A DNA stretch of 64,000 bases from Streptomyces coelicoflavus (GTDB lineage Bacteria; Actinomycetota; Actinomycetes; Streptomycetales; Streptomycetaceae): positions 287,851-351,850 of the forward strand of contig NZ_BEWB01000011.1 in assembly GCF_003112555.1 (NCBI RefSeq), given 5' to 3'. Below the pieces are notes generated by a model. It had not been told where the DNA came from and ran no database searches. It worked only from the letters and a program-made list of their open reading frames with translations. Positions within the stretch are counted from its first letter, which is position 1; each line of letters opens with the position of its first letter. Shown piece by piece: positions 36,334 through 45,474 of this stretch. The translations under genes and the position numbers were made by a program.

Positions 36334-36472
36334 ATCTCCTCATCGCACGAGCCCGGCCGATCGGTTCACACGATCTCAGGGGGGTGCGCCGGGACGTTCC
36401 GGAGGCCCGCAGCTATCCCACACGTCATGTCCCCGTAACCATCGATTCAGACAGCCTTGCGAGGCTCACCGA

Positions 36473-38860
36473 ATGAAGCCGACCGAGCCAGAGCCTTCCG
36501 GGCCGTCGGAGTTCTCGGGGTCCTCGGGTTTCTCGGGGCCCTCCGGGTTCTCCGGGTCCTCCGACGCGCCTGACTCGCGTGCGGCGCGGAAGAATGGGTT
36601 CATGAGGCAGCCGAACACCCAGGCAGAGGTCCAGCAGACGCAGCACTCCCAGCAGCCGCAGCCCTCCGTGGGCTCCCTCGCGGCGCACCGCCCGGACACC
36701 GTGGCCGCCACGGTCTCCGGCCTGGAACCGGACATCGACGCCGACCTCGACGCGTACGAGGAGTCGGAGGAGTCCCAGGACGGCGGCGACCGCCTCCCGC
36801 AGGGCCGCTTCCTGGACCGCGAGCGCAGTTGGCTCGCGTTCAACGAACGTGTGCTCGAACTCGCCGAGGATCCGAGCACGCCGCTGCTGGAGCGGGCCAA
36901 CTTCCTCGCGATCTTCGCCAGCAACCTGGACGAGTTCTTCATGGTCCGCGTCGCCGGCCTCAAGCGCCGTATCGCGACCGGGGTCGCCACCCGCTCCGCC
37001 TCCGGCCTCCAGCCCCGCGAGGTGCTGGACATGATCTGGGCCCGCTCCCGCGAGCTGATGGCCCGGCACGCCGCCTGCTTCCACGAGGACGTCGCCCCGG
37101 CGCTCGCCGAGGAGGGCATCCACCTGGTCCGCTGGAACGAGCTGGCCGAGAAGGAGCAGGCCCGCCTCTTCACCCTGTTCCGGCACCGGATCTTCCCCGT
37201 CCTCACCCCCCTCGCGGTCGACCCGGCCCACCCCTTCCCGTACATCTCGGGCCTCTCCCTCAACCTCGCGGTCGTCGTCCGCAACCCCGTCACGGGCCAC
37301 CGCCACTTCGCCCGCGTCAAGGTCCCGCCGCTGCTCTCCCGCTTCCTGGAGGCCTCCCCGGGCCGGTACGTCCCCATCGAGGACGTCATCGCCGCCCACC
37401 TGGAGGAGCTGTTCCCGGGCATGGAGGTCCTGGAGCACCACACCTTCCGCCTCACCCGCAACGAGGACCTGGAGGTGGAGGAGGACGACGCGGAGAACCT
37501 GCTCCAGGCCCTGGAGAAGGAGCTGATGCGGCGGCGCCTGGGCCCGCCCGTCCGCCTGGAGGTCGAGGAGTCGGTCGACCGGGAGGTCCTGGACCTCCTC
37601 GTGCGCGAGCTGAAGATCGGCGAGGCGGAGGTCTACCCGCTGCCCGGCCCCCTGGACCTCACCGGCCTCTTCCGCATCCACAGCATCGACCGGCCCGAGC
37701 TGAAGTACCCGAAGTTCGTCGCCGGCACCCACCGCGACCTGGCCGAGGTCGAGTCGGCGTCCGCGCCGGACATCTTCGCCGCCCTGCGCAGCAAGGACGT
37801 CCTGCTGCACCACCCGTACGACTCCTTCTCCACCTCCGTGCAGGCGTTCCTGGAGCAGGCCGCCACCGACCCGGACGTCCTCGCGATCAAGCAGACGCTG
37901 TACCGGACGTCCGGCGACTCCCCCATAGTCGACGCCCTCATCGAGGCGGCCGAGTCCGGCAAGCAGGTCCTGGTTCTGGTGGAGATCAAGGCCCGCTTCG
38001 ACGAGTCCGCCAACATCAAGTGGGCCCGCAAGCTGGAGGAGTCCGGCTGCCACGTCGTCTACGGCCTGGTGGGCCTGAAGACCCACTGCAAGCTCTCCCT
38101 GGTCGTACGCCAGGAGGGCGAGACGCTGCGCCGCTACAGCCACGTCGGCACCGGCAACTACCACCCGAAGACGGCCCGCCTCTACGAGGACCTGGGCCTG
38201 CTCACCTCGGACCCGCAGGTCGGCGCGGACCTCTCCGACCTGTTCAACCGCCTGTCCGGCTACTCCCGGCGCGAGACCTACCGCCGCCTGCTCGTCGCAC
38301 CCAAGTCACTGCGCGACGGCCTGGTCTCCCGCATCCACAAGGAGATCCAGCACCACCGCGCCGGGCGCCCCGCCCACGTCCGCATCAAGGTCAACTCGAT
38401 GGTCGACGAGGCCGTGGTCGACGCCTGCTACCGCGCCTCCCAGGCCGGTGTGCCGGTCGACGTGTGGGTGCGCGGCATCTGCGCGCTGCGCCCCGGGGTG
38501 CCGGGCCTCTCGGAGAACATCCGGGTCCGCTCCGTCCTCGGCCGCTTCCTCGAGCACTCGCGGGTCTTCGCCTTCGGCAACGGCGGCGAGCCCGAGGTGT
38601 GGCTCGGCAGCGCCGACATGATGCACCGCAACCTCGACCGCCGGATAGAGGCCCTGGTCCGGGTCACCGACCCGGCCCACCGGGCGGCTCTGAACCGGCT
38701 CCTCGAGAACGGCATGTCCGACGGCACCGCCTCCTGGCACCTCGGCCCGGACGGCGAGTGGACCCGGCACGCGACCGACGCGGACGGACAGCCCCTGCGC
38801 AACATCCAGGAGATGCTCATAGACGCCCGGAGGCGCCGGCGTGGCACAGCGACACCTTGA
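36473..38860 (+). CDS. ppk: Polyphosphate kinase 1
   Basis: A PPK1 of about 795 aa from ATG 36473; it makes polyphosphate from ATP, reversibly. The N domain begins at DRERSWLAFNERVLELAEDP; the catalytic core has the phosphohistidine loop RYSHVGTGNYHPKTARLYED and downstream CALRPGVPGLSENIRVRSVL and VWLGSADMMHRNLDRR. The first 50 residues are a non-conserved GPSGFSG repeat, so ATG 36602 (752 aa) is an alternative start. In S. lividans ppk is under PhoP control; here GGTTCACACGA at 36363 resembles half a PHO box. Its stop lies within the CHAD gene (20-bp overlap). Confidence 0.95.
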   Translation: MKPTEPEPSGPSEFSGSSGFSGPSGFSGSSDAPDSRAARKNGFMRQPNTQAEVQQTQHSQQPQPSVGSLAAHRPDTVAATVSGLEPDIDADLDAYEESEESQDGGDRLPQGRFLDRERSWLAFNERVLELAEDPSTPLLERANFLAIFASNLDEFFMVRVAGLKRRIATGVATRSASGLQPREVLDMIWARSRELMARHAACFHEDVAPALAEEGIHLVRWNELAEKEQARLFTLFRHRIFPVLTPLAVDPAHPFPYISGLSLNLAVVVRNPVTGHRHFARVKVPPLLSRFLEASPGRYVPIEDVIAAHLEELFPGMEVLEHHTFRLTRNEDLEVEEDDAENLLQALEKELMRRRLGPPVRLEVEESVDREVLDLLVRELKIGEAEVYPLPGPLDLTGLFRIHSIDRPELKYPKFVAGTHRDLAEVESASAPDIFAALRSKDVLLHHPYDSFSTSVQAFLEQAATDPDVLAIKQTLYRTSGDSPIVDALIEAAESGKQVLVLVEIKARFDESANIKWARKLEESGCHVVYGLVGLKTHCKLSLVVRQEGETLRRYSHVGTGNYHPKTARLYEDLGLLTSDPQVGADLSDLFNRLSGYSRRETYRRLLVAPKSLRDGLVSRIHKEIQHHRAGRPAHVRIKVNSMVDEAVVDACYRASQAGVPVDVWVRGICALRPGVPGLSENIRVRSVLGRFLEHSRVFAFGNGGEPEVWLGSADMMHRNLDRRIEALVRVTDPAHRAALNRLLENGMSDGTASWHLGPDGEWTRHATDADGQPLRNIQEMLIDARRRRRGTATP

Positions 38861-40313
38861 CCCGACGGACCCCACGACGACCACCGGACCGTCGGAACCC
38901 GCGAACGCGGGGACGGCGACCGGGACGGGAGCGGGCGCGGAGGCGAGAGCGAGCGCGGGCGCGAGCGCGGGCGCGGGCGCGAACGCGAGCGCGGGCGCGA
39001 ACGCGGGCGCGGGCGCGAACGCAGGGCCGGACGCGAACGCGGGGCCGGGCACGCGCACGAGCGCGAACGGGAGCCCCGGCACCGATCCGGGCACCGGCGC
39101 CGCCCCGGCGGTCGTCGCCGGCGACCCGCCCCGCGACGCGGACGCCGGCGCCCTCGCCGGTTACCTGCGCGCCCAGGCCACGGAGTTCCTGCGCGCGCTG
39201 CGCCGGCACCGCGAATCCGGGGCATCCGGGGCATCCGGGGCGGGAGCGCCGGGCGGGGGAACGGGACCGGGCACGTCCGCCCCGGGCCGGGCGGCCCCGC
39301 CCGCCGACGACGTGGACGCGGTCCGCGCCCTGCGCCGTGCGGCCCGCCGCATCAGCGGCACCCTGCACACCTTCCAGCCGCTGCTGGACGCGGGCTGGGC
39401 CGACGAGATGCGCCCCGAGCTGGCCTGGCTGTCCGGCACGCTGGCCCTGGAGCACGCGTACGCGTCCCGCCTGGAACGGCTGCTCCAGGCCCTGCACCGG
39501 CTGTCCGGCTCGGCGGCGTTCCCGGCCCCGCGCCCGGTGGGCCGGGCCGCCGCCACCGTGCCCGCCGGTGTGCCCGCCCCCGCCCGCCCGGCGTCCCCGG
39601 ACCGCGGCAGCCTCACCGTGGGCGCCGCCAAGGCGGGCGCGCTGCTCGACCGGCAGCTGACCCTGGCCCGTACCCGGGCACACTCCACCGCCCTCCAGGC
39701 ACTGGGCAGCAGCCGCTTCCACGCCGTGGCGGACAAGGTCGCCTTACTGGCCAGCGAGGTCCCGCTGCGCGCCACCGGCCGCCCCGACCGTGGCCCCGCC
39801 CCCGCCACCTCCGCCTCCGGCCCCGGGACCGCGCCCGTCGACCTGCGCCCGCTGGCCGCCGCCGCCGAGGAGCGCCTGACCGACGCCGTGACCGCTCTGC
39901 CCCTGGTCGCCGCGGGCAGTCCGTACAACGCCCAGGCACTGGTCCACGGACTCTCGCCGGACCCGGCCCCGCACCCCCAGGACGCGCCGTGGCACCAGGT
40001 CCGCCTGCTGCTGCGGCTGCACCGCTACGCCCTCGAGGCGCTGGCCGGTGCGGACGCCGGGGACACCGGGGACGCCGGGGGCACCGAGGCCGCGGTGGAC
40101 GTACGGCTCCTCGCGGCCGGTGAGGCCCTGGACCGCCACCGCGACGCCTCGGAGGCCGCCGCGGCCGCCGCCCAGGCCGCCCGTACCCCGCGCATCGCCC
40201 CCGCGACGGCGTACGCCCTCGGTGTGCTCCACGCCGACCAGCGGCATGAGGTGGAGGCGGCGAGGTACGCGTTCCAGCACAGCTGGCGCAAGGAGCCGAT
40301 CAGGCTGCCGTAG
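38841..40313 (+). CDS. CHAD domain protein, polyphosphate-binding
   Basis: A 490-aa protein. Residues about 100-490 are the CHAD helical bundle with conserved basic residues (LRRAARRISGTLHTFQPLLD, RLHRYALEALAGADAG, VLHADQRHEVEAARYAFQHS), known to bind inorganic polyphosphate. The N-terminal 75 residues are a low-complexity Ala/Gly/Asn repeat (GAGANASAGANAGAGANAG) encoded by GCGGGCGCGAAC-type units. It starts at GTG 38841 inside the 3' end of ppk, so the polyphosphate maker and binder are coupled. Function of the low-complexity tail is unknown. Confidence 0.9.
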   Translation: MAQRHLDPTDPTTTTGPSEPANAGTATGTGAGAEARASAGASAGAGANASAGANAGAGANAGPDANAGPGTRTSANGSPGTDPGTGAAPAVVAGDPPRDADAGALAGYLRAQATEFLRALRRHRESGASGASGAGAPGGGTGPGTSAPGRAAPPADDVDAVRALRRAARRISGTLHTFQPLLDAGWADEMRPELAWLSGTLALEHAYASRLERLLQALHRLSGSAAFPAPRPVGRAAATVPAGVPAPARPASPDRGSLTVGAAKAGALLDRQLTLARTRAHSTALQALGSSRFHAVADKVALLASEVPLRATGRPDRGPAPATSASGPGTAPVDLRPLAAAAEERLTDAVTALPLVAAGSPYNAQALVHGLSPDPAPHPQDAPWHQVRLLLRLHRYALEALAGADAGDTGDAGGTEAAVDVRLLAAGEALDRHRDASEAAAAAAQAARTPRIAPATAYALGVLHADQRHEVEAARYAFQHSWRKEPIRLP

Positions 40314-40423
40314 CCACAGCCCGCAGGAACCCCCGTAGCAACAACCACAGCGACAACCGGCAGGAACCACCCCCGAAACCACCCCCGAAACCACCGCAGG
40401 ACGACGGGAGGCGTGAGCGCGCC

Positions 40424-40870
40424 GTGAGCCCCGCAGACGACGGCACCACCGTCCGTGCGGCCGGCTGCGTCCTGTGGCGTCCCGCTCCGCCGGACGCGGC
40501 CCCCGGCCTGGAGCTGTGCCTCGTGCACCGCCCGAAGTACGACGACTGGTCGCACCCGAAGGGCAAGCTCGAACCGGGCGAGGACCCGCTCGCGGGCGCC
40601 CTGCGCGAGGTCGCGGAGGAGACGGGGTACGCCGCCGAGCCGGGCGTCGAGCTGCCCACCGTGCGCTATCCCGTCGACGGCCGCCCCAAGGAGGTCCGCT
40701 ACTGGGCCGCGGCGGCCGGCACCGGCGTCTTCGTCCCGTCCGACGAGGTCGACCGCATCCTGTGGCTGGCCCCGGAGGCGGCCCGCGCCCGCCTCACCCG
40801 GCCCCGGGACCGGGCCCTCGTCGACGCGCTGCTCGCCGTGCGCCCACCCGGCGGGCCCGGGGCCCGCTGA
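40424..40870 (+). CDS. NUDIX hydrolase
   Basis: A 148-aa MutT-like pyrophosphatase. The Nudix box GKLEPGEDPLAGALREVAEETG fits Gx5Ex7REUxEExGU exactly. In related actinobacterial proteins this domain is followed by a histidine phosphatase; here it stands alone. It lies 110 bp downstream of the CHAD gene, after a short ACCACCCCCGAA repeat, and is followed by pstS. A role in diphosphoinositol or nucleotide-like pyrophosphate hydrolysis is plausible given the phosphate context, but unproven. GTG start. Confidence 0.9.
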   Translation: MSPADDGTTVRAAGCVLWRPAPPDAAPGLELCLVHRPKYDDWSHPKGKLEPGEDPLAGALREVAEETGYAAEPGVELPTVRYPVDGRPKEVRYWAAAAGTGVFVPSDEVDRILWLAPEAARARLTRPRDRALVDALLAVRPPGGPGAR

Positions 40871-40944
40871 GCGCGCGGTGCGCCCGGAACCGGTCCGTGT
40901 CCTTGACGTAAGCGTTCCGTGACCTCACCGCACCGTCCTCAGGG

Positions 40945-40966
40945 GTTCACCCCGCGTTCATTTACG
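40945..40966 (+). promoter_or_regulatory. PHO box of pstS
   Basis: Two perfectly spaced 11-base direct repeats GTTCACCCCGC (40945-40955) and GTTCATTTACG (40956-40966), matching the Streptomyces PhoP unit. Weaker units continue to about 40988 (CTTCATCTCAT). The 194-bp region between the NUDIX gene and pstS contains no gene. Phosphate starvation should activate pstS from here. Confidence 0.92.
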
Positions 40967-41064
40967 CCCTTCGGCGCCTTCATCTCATCTGCCTAATTTC
41001 GGCCTTACCACTCCTCGCACGCCGCCGAATTCAGGACGGCGGCTCCTGGAAGGAACTCCCTCAA

Positions 41065-42192
41065 GTGAAGCTTCAGCGCATGAACCGGCGGGCCCTCGCT
41101 CTCGGTGCTCTCGCCGTCTCCGGCGCCCTGGCCCTCACGGCGTGCGGCTCCGACGACACCGGCGGCAACAGCAGCGGCGGCGACGCCAGCGCGGCCGCCA
41201 ACAGCAACATCAAGTGCGAGGACGCCAAGGGCCAGCTTCAGGCCTCCGGCTCCTCCGCACAGAAGAACGCGATCGACGCCTGGGTCAAGCAGTACGTCGC
41301 GGCCTGCAAGGACGTGCAGATCAACTACAACCCGACCGGTTCGGGCGCCGGCATCACCGCCTTCACGCAGGGCCAGACCGCGTTCGCCGGTTCGGACTCC
41401 GCGCTGAAGCCGGAGGAGATCGAGGCGTCGAAGAAGGTCTGCAAGGACGGCCAGGCCATCGACCTGCCGATGGTCGGCGGTCCGATCGCGGTCGGCTTCA
41501 ACGTCCCCGGCGTCGACACCCTCGTTCTGGACGCGTCGACGATGGCCAAGATCTTCGACAGCAAGATCACCAACTGGAACGACGAGGCGATCAAGAAGCT
41601 CAACCCCGACGCCAAGCTTCCGGACCTGAAGATCCAGCCCTTCCACCGCTCGGACGAGTCCGGCACCACGGACAACTTCACCAAGTACCTGAAGGCCGCC
41701 GCGCCCGACGACTGGAAGTACGAGGGCGGCAAGTCCTGGGAGGCCAAGGGCGGCCAGTCCGCGCAGGGCTCCTCCGGTCTGGCCGGCCAGGTGAAGGGGA
41801 CTCCCGGCTCCATCTCGTACTTCGAGCTGTCCTACGCCAAGGACGGCATCAAGACCGTCGACGTCAAGACCGCGGCCGCCGAGCCGGTCAAGGCCACCGT
41901 CGAGAACGCCACCGCCGCCATCGGCGCGGCCAAGATCGTCGGCACCGGCAAGGACCTCGCCCTCGAGCTGGACTACACCCCGGACGCCGACGGCGCCTAC
42001 CCGCTCGTCCTGGTGACGTACGAGATCGCCTGCGACAAGGGCAACAAGGCCGACACCCTGCCGGCCACCAAGTCCTTCCTGAACTACATGGCCTCGGAGG
42101 ACGGCCAGGGCCTGCTGGCGGACGCCGGCTACGCCCCGATGCCCACCGAGATCATCACCAAGGTCCGCGAGACCATCTCGGGCCTGAGCTGA
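41065..42192 (+). CDS. pstS: Phosphate-binding lipoprotein PstS
   Basis: A 375-aa high-affinity phosphate-binding protein. The signal peptide ends in the lipobox LALTAC (Cys27), so it is lipid-anchored. Phosphate-binding motifs include SGSSAQKNAIDAW, PTGSGAGITAF, FAGSDSAL and HRSDESGTTDNFTKYLKA. GTG start at 41065. Expression should be strongest of the operon: PHO box upstream and a hairpin repeat array between it and pstC. Confidence 0.97.
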   Translation: MKLQRMNRRALALGALAVSGALALTACGSDDTGGNSSGGDASAAANSNIKCEDAKGQLQASGSSAQKNAIDAWVKQYVAACKDVQINYNPTGSGAGITAFTQGQTAFAGSDSALKPEEIEASKKVCKDGQAIDLPMVGGPIAVGFNVPGVDTLVLDASTMAKIFDSKITNWNDEAIKKLNPDAKLPDLKIQPFHRSDESGTTDNFTKYLKAAAPDDWKYEGGKSWEAKGGQSAQGSSGLAGQVKGTPGSISYFELSYAKDGIKTVDVKTAAAEPVKATVENATAAIGAAKIVGTGKDLALELDYTPDADGAYPLVLVTYEIACDKGNKADTLPATKSFLNYMASEDGQGLLADAGYAPMPTEIITKVRETISGLS

Positions 42193-42217
42193 CCCGAGTG
42201 CGGTCCGGTCCCCGCCC

Positions 42218-42306
42218 GGGACCGACAGCGTCCCCCGGCCGGGACCGACAGCGTCCCCCGGCCGGGACCGACGGAGTCCCCACCGGGACCGACAGCGTCC
42301 CCGTCC
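42218..42306 (+). repeat. Four-copy hairpin repeat between pstS and pstC
   Basis: GGGACCGACAGCGTCCC and close copies occur at 42218, 42241, 42264 and 42285 with 21-23 bp periodicity, separated by CCGGCC-like spacers. Each unit is itself an inverted repeat (GGGAC...GTCCC). Probably reduces read-through into pstCAB or protects the pstS 3' end; seen directly, role inferred. Confidence 0.8.
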
Positions 42307-42407
42307 GGGGACCGGACCGCACCGTCCGGTGCACCGCCGCCAGGAGCCCCCGACCGGGGCTCCGCCCGAGCCGCCGACCACGGCGGCTCCGCAGACCGGA
42401 GAACCCG

Positions 42408-43418
42408 ATGGACATAACAACGGACACCCAGAAGCCAGCCCCCTCCCCCGCGCCCCAGCCGACCGCCCCCAGGGACAAGCGCACCGCGCGCGGCGCCTCC
42501 CGCCCCGGCGACCGGATCTTCGTCGGGCTCTCCCGCGGGTCCGGCATCCTCGTGCTGGTCATCATGGCCGCCATCGCGGCCTTCCTCACCTACCGCGCCT
42601 GGCTCGCCATCAGCGAGGACGAGGCGAACTTCTTCACCAGCTTCGAATGGAACCCGACCGGCTCCCCGCCGGAGTTCGGCATCGCGGTCCTGGCCTACGG
42701 CACCATCGTGTCGTCGGTCATCGCCATGGCGATCGCCGTCCCGGTCTCGGTCGGCATCGCGCTCTTCATCACGCACTACGCACCGCGCAAGCTGGGCGGT
42801 CTGATCGGCTACGTGATCGACCTGCTCGCCGCCGTGCCCTCGATCGTCTACGGCCTGTGGGGCGCCCTCGTCCTCGTGCCGCACCTCAACGGACTCTACG
42901 GCTGGCTCGACACGTACCTCGGCTGGACCGGGATCTTCGAGTGGAACGGCGGCGCGGGACGCTCGCTGCTCACCGTGGGAATCCTGCTGGCGATCATGAT
43001 CCTGCCGATCATCACCAACGTCAGCCGTGAGGTCTTCCGGCAGGTCCCGCGCATGCACGAGGAGGCCGCGCTGGCCCTCGGCGCCACGCGCTGGGAGGTC
43101 ATCCGGATGTCGGTGATCCCCTTCGGCCGCTCCGGCGTCATCTCCGCCTCGATGCTCGGCCTCGGGCGCGCGCTCGGCGAGACGATGGCCGTGGCCATGG
43201 TGCTCTCCCCGACCTTCGACATCTCCGCCAGCCTGCTCGACCCGGGCGGCGGCACCTTCGCCCAGAACATCGCCAGCAAGTTCAACGAGGCCACCCAGAT
43301 GGGCCGCGACGCCCTGATCGCCTCCGGTCTGGTCCTGTTCGTCATCACCCTGCTGGTCAACGGCGGCGCCCGCATGATCATCGCCCGCCGCAAGGAGTAC
43401 TCGGGGGCCAACGCATGA
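42408..43418 (+). CDS. pstC: Phosphate ABC transporter permease PstC
   Basis: A 336-aa permease with six predicted helices (GSGILVLVIMAAIAAFLTYR, IVSSVIAMAIAVPVSVGIAL, ALIASGLVLFVITLLV). The EAA loop that contacts PstB is EEAALALGATRWEVIRMSVI. Start ATG 42408 with GGAG at seven bases. Last four bases overlap pstA. Confidence 0.96.
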   Translation: MDITTDTQKPAPSPAPQPTAPRDKRTARGASRPGDRIFVGLSRGSGILVLVIMAAIAAFLTYRAWLAISEDEANFFTSFEWNPTGSPPEFGIAVLAYGTIVSSVIAMAIAVPVSVGIALFITHYAPRKLGGLIGYVIDLLAAVPSIVYGLWGALVLVPHLNGLYGWLDTYLGWTGIFEWNGGAGRSLLTVGILLAIMILPIITNVSREVFRQVPRMHEEAALALGATRWEVIRMSVIPFGRSGVISASMLGLGRALGETMAVAMVLSPTFDISASLLDPGGGTFAQNIASKFNEATQMGRDALIASGLVLFVITLLVNGGARMIIARRKEYSGANA

Positions 43419-44479
43419 GCAACGCAACCCTGACCCCCGCCCCCAAGAACCGCAGCTCCCTGCGCGCCGCCACCCTGCCCAAGTGGTTCCCCTGGGCGGT
43501 AGCGGCCGGCTCGGTCGTCGCCGGCCTCGGCATCAGCACGGCCGCCGGACTGAACAGCAGCATCCAGTGGGCCCTGATCGCCGCGGTCCTCTTCGTCGCC
43601 GGCTCGTACGGCATCTCCGCCCGCGTCGAGGGCGGCCGCCAGGCCAAGGACCGGATCGCGACCAGCATGGTCTGGGTCGCCTTCCTGCTGGCCCTGATCC
43701 CGCTGATCTCCCTGATCTGGGAGACCGTGAAGCAGGGCGTGAAGGTCCTCGACGGCTACTTCCTGACCCACTCGATGGGCGTGGTCGGCGACAGCGAGCC
43801 CGGCGGCGGCATCTACCACGCCATTCTCGGCACCCTGGAGCAGGTCGGCCTCGCCACCCTGTTCTCCGTGCCGATCGGCGTGCTCACCGCGATCTACCTG
43901 GTCGAGTACGGGCGCGGCAGGCTCGCCAAGTCCGTCACCTTCTTCGTGGACGTCATGACGGGCATCCCGTCGATCGTCGCGGGCCTGTTCGTGCTCAGCC
44001 TGTGGGTCCTGATCCTGGACATGGGCCCGTCCGGCGTGGCCGGCTCCTTCGCCCTGTGCATCCTGATGATCCCGGTGGTCGTCCGCTCCACCGAGGAGAT
44101 GCTCAAGCTCGTCCCGAACGAGCTGCGCGAGGCGTCCCTCGCCCTGGGTGTGCCCAAGTGGCGCACGATCCTCAAGGTGGTCCTGCCGACCTCGGTGGGC
44201 GGCATCGTCACCGGCGTCATGCTGGCCGTCGCCCGCATCACCGGCGAGACGGCCCCCGTACTGCTGCTGGTCTGGGGCACCGACTTCATCAACGCGAACC
44301 CCTTCCAGGATCCGCAGGAGTCGCTGCCGATGTACATCTACCTGCAGTACGGCGCGGGCTCCGACGCGGCCTACGACCGTGCCTGGGCGGCGGCCCTGAC
44401 GCTGATCGCCTTCATCATGATCCTCAACCTCGCGGCCCGCGGCATCGCCCGCTGGAAGGCCCCGAAGACGGGTCGCTGA
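43415..44479 (+). CDS. pstA: Phosphate ABC transporter permease PstA
   Basis: A 354-aa permease, translationally coupled to pstC (ATGA overlap). EAA loop REASLALGVPKWRTILKVVL. It has a longer N-terminus than E. coli PstA, with two extra helices (FPWAVAAGSVVAGLGISTAA, WALIAAVLFVAGSYGI). Confidence 0.96.
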   Translation: MSNATLTPAPKNRSSLRAATLPKWFPWAVAAGSVVAGLGISTAAGLNSSIQWALIAAVLFVAGSYGISARVEGGRQAKDRIATSMVWVAFLLALIPLISLIWETVKQGVKVLDGYFLTHSMGVVGDSEPGGGIYHAILGTLEQVGLATLFSVPIGVLTAIYLVEYGRGRLAKSVTFFVDVMTGIPSIVAGLFVLSLWVLILDMGPSGVAGSFALCILMIPVVVRSTEEMLKLVPNELREASLALGVPKWRTILKVVLPTSVGGIVTGVMLAVARITGETAPVLLLVWGTDFINANPFQDPQESLPMYIYLQYGAGSDAAYDRAWAAALTLIAFIMILNLAARGIARWKAPKTGR

Positions 44480-44532
44480 CGCGACCGACGCAGAACAGTC
44501 AGCGACTCGGACCGAAAGAAGCAGTGATACCC

Positions 44533-45309
44533 ATGGCCAAGCGCATCGATGTCAGCGGCCTCAACGCCTACTACGGCTCCTTCCTGGCCATCGAGGACAT
44601 CTCGATGACCGTCGAGCCCCGCTCCGTGACGGCCTTCATCGGCCCCTCCGGCTGCGGCAAGTCCACCTTCCTGCGCACGCTCAACCGCATGCACGAGGTC
44701 ACCCCCGGCGGCCGCGTCGACGGCAAGGTGATGCTGGACGACGAGAACCTCTACGGCGCCGGCATCGACCCGGTGGCCGTGCGCCGCGAGGTCGGCATGG
44801 TCTTCCAGCGCCCGAACCCGTTCCCGACGATGTCGGTCTACGACAACGTGGCGGCGGGCCTGCGCCTGAACGGCAAGTACAAGAAGTCCGAGATGGACGG
44901 CATCGTCGAGAAGTCCCTGCGCGGTGCCAACCTCTGGAACGAGGTCAAGGACCGCCTGAACAAGCCGGGCTCCGGCCTCTCCGGCGGCCAGCAGCAGCGC
45001 CTGTGCATCGCGCGGGCCATCGCGGTCGAGCCGAACGTCCTGCTGATGGACGAGCCCTGCTCCGCCCTGGACCCGATCTCCACCCTGGCGATCGAGGACC
45101 TGATCGGCGAGCTGAAGGAGCGCTTCACGATCGTCATCGTGACGCACAACATGCAGCAGGCGGCGCGCGTCTCGGACCGTACGGCGTTCTTCAACCTGGC
45201 GGCGGTCGGCCAGCCCGGCAAGCTGATCGAGATCGACGAGACGGAGCGCATCTTCTCCAACCCGTCGGTCCAGGCCACGGAGGACTACATCTCCGGCCGC
45301 TTCGGCTAG
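44533..45309 (+). CDS. pstB: Phosphate ABC transporter ATPase PstB
   Basis: A 258-aa ATPase: Walker A GPSGCGKSTF, Q-loop MVFQRPNPFP, signature LSGGQQQRLCIARAI, Walker B LLMDEPCSALDP, H-loop VTHNMQQ. Energises phosphate uptake by PstCA. ATG 44533, 53 bp after pstA. Three 15-bp direct repeats (CCTCGGTCCAAGAC) follow the stop, then the hairpin at 45410. Confidence 0.97.
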   Translation: MAKRIDVSGLNAYYGSFLAIEDISMTVEPRSVTAFIGPSGCGKSTFLRTLNRMHEVTPGGRVDGKVMLDDENLYGAGIDPVAVRREVGMVFQRPNPFPTMSVYDNVAAGLRLNGKYKKSEMDGIVEKSLRGANLWNEVKDRLNKPGSGLSGGQQQRLCIARAIAVEPNVLLMDEPCSALDPISTLAIEDLIGELKERFTIVIVTHNMQQAARVSDRTAFFNLAAVGQPGKLIEIDETERIFSNPSVQATEDYISGRFG

Positions 45310-45313
45310 AGAC

Positions 45314-45358
45314 CTCTCGGTTCAAGACTCCTCGGTCCAAGACCCCTCGGTCCAAGAC
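45314..45358 (+). repeat. Three 15-bp tandem repeats after pstB
   Basis: Units CTCTCGGTTCAAGAC, TCCTCGGTCCAAGAC and CCCTCGGTCCAAGAC run head to tail immediately after the stop codon. No function is evident. Confidence 0.7.
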
Positions 45359-45409
45359 CTCCCGATCCCCTCGCGGTGCTGCATGGCGGTGCCACCGCGA
45401 GGAGCACAA

Positions 45410-45440
45410 GGGCCCGCCCCCGGAATCCGGGGGCGGGCCC
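45410..45440. terminator. Strong bidirectional terminator between pstB and pit
   Basis: A perfect 14-bp stem, GGGCCCGCCCCCGG and its complement, with a 3-base AAT loop. It separates convergent pstB and pit. Confidence 0.8.
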
Positions 45441-45474
45441 ATCGCCGTGAGGGGGCGCTCGCTGCCGGAACGCG

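Noticed and set aside
36363..36384. Full PHO box upstream of ppk
   Set aside because: Only one unit (GGTTCACACGA) fits; the next 11 bases do not repeat it. Kept as a half-site note under ppk.
36829..39660. + strand open frame of 943 codons across ppk and CHAD genes
   Set aside because: Out of frame with both; it has shadow composition and lacks PPK motifs.
42218..42306. CRISPR-like array
   Set aside because: Only four short units with 6-bp spacers, each a self-pairing hairpin, and no cas genes.
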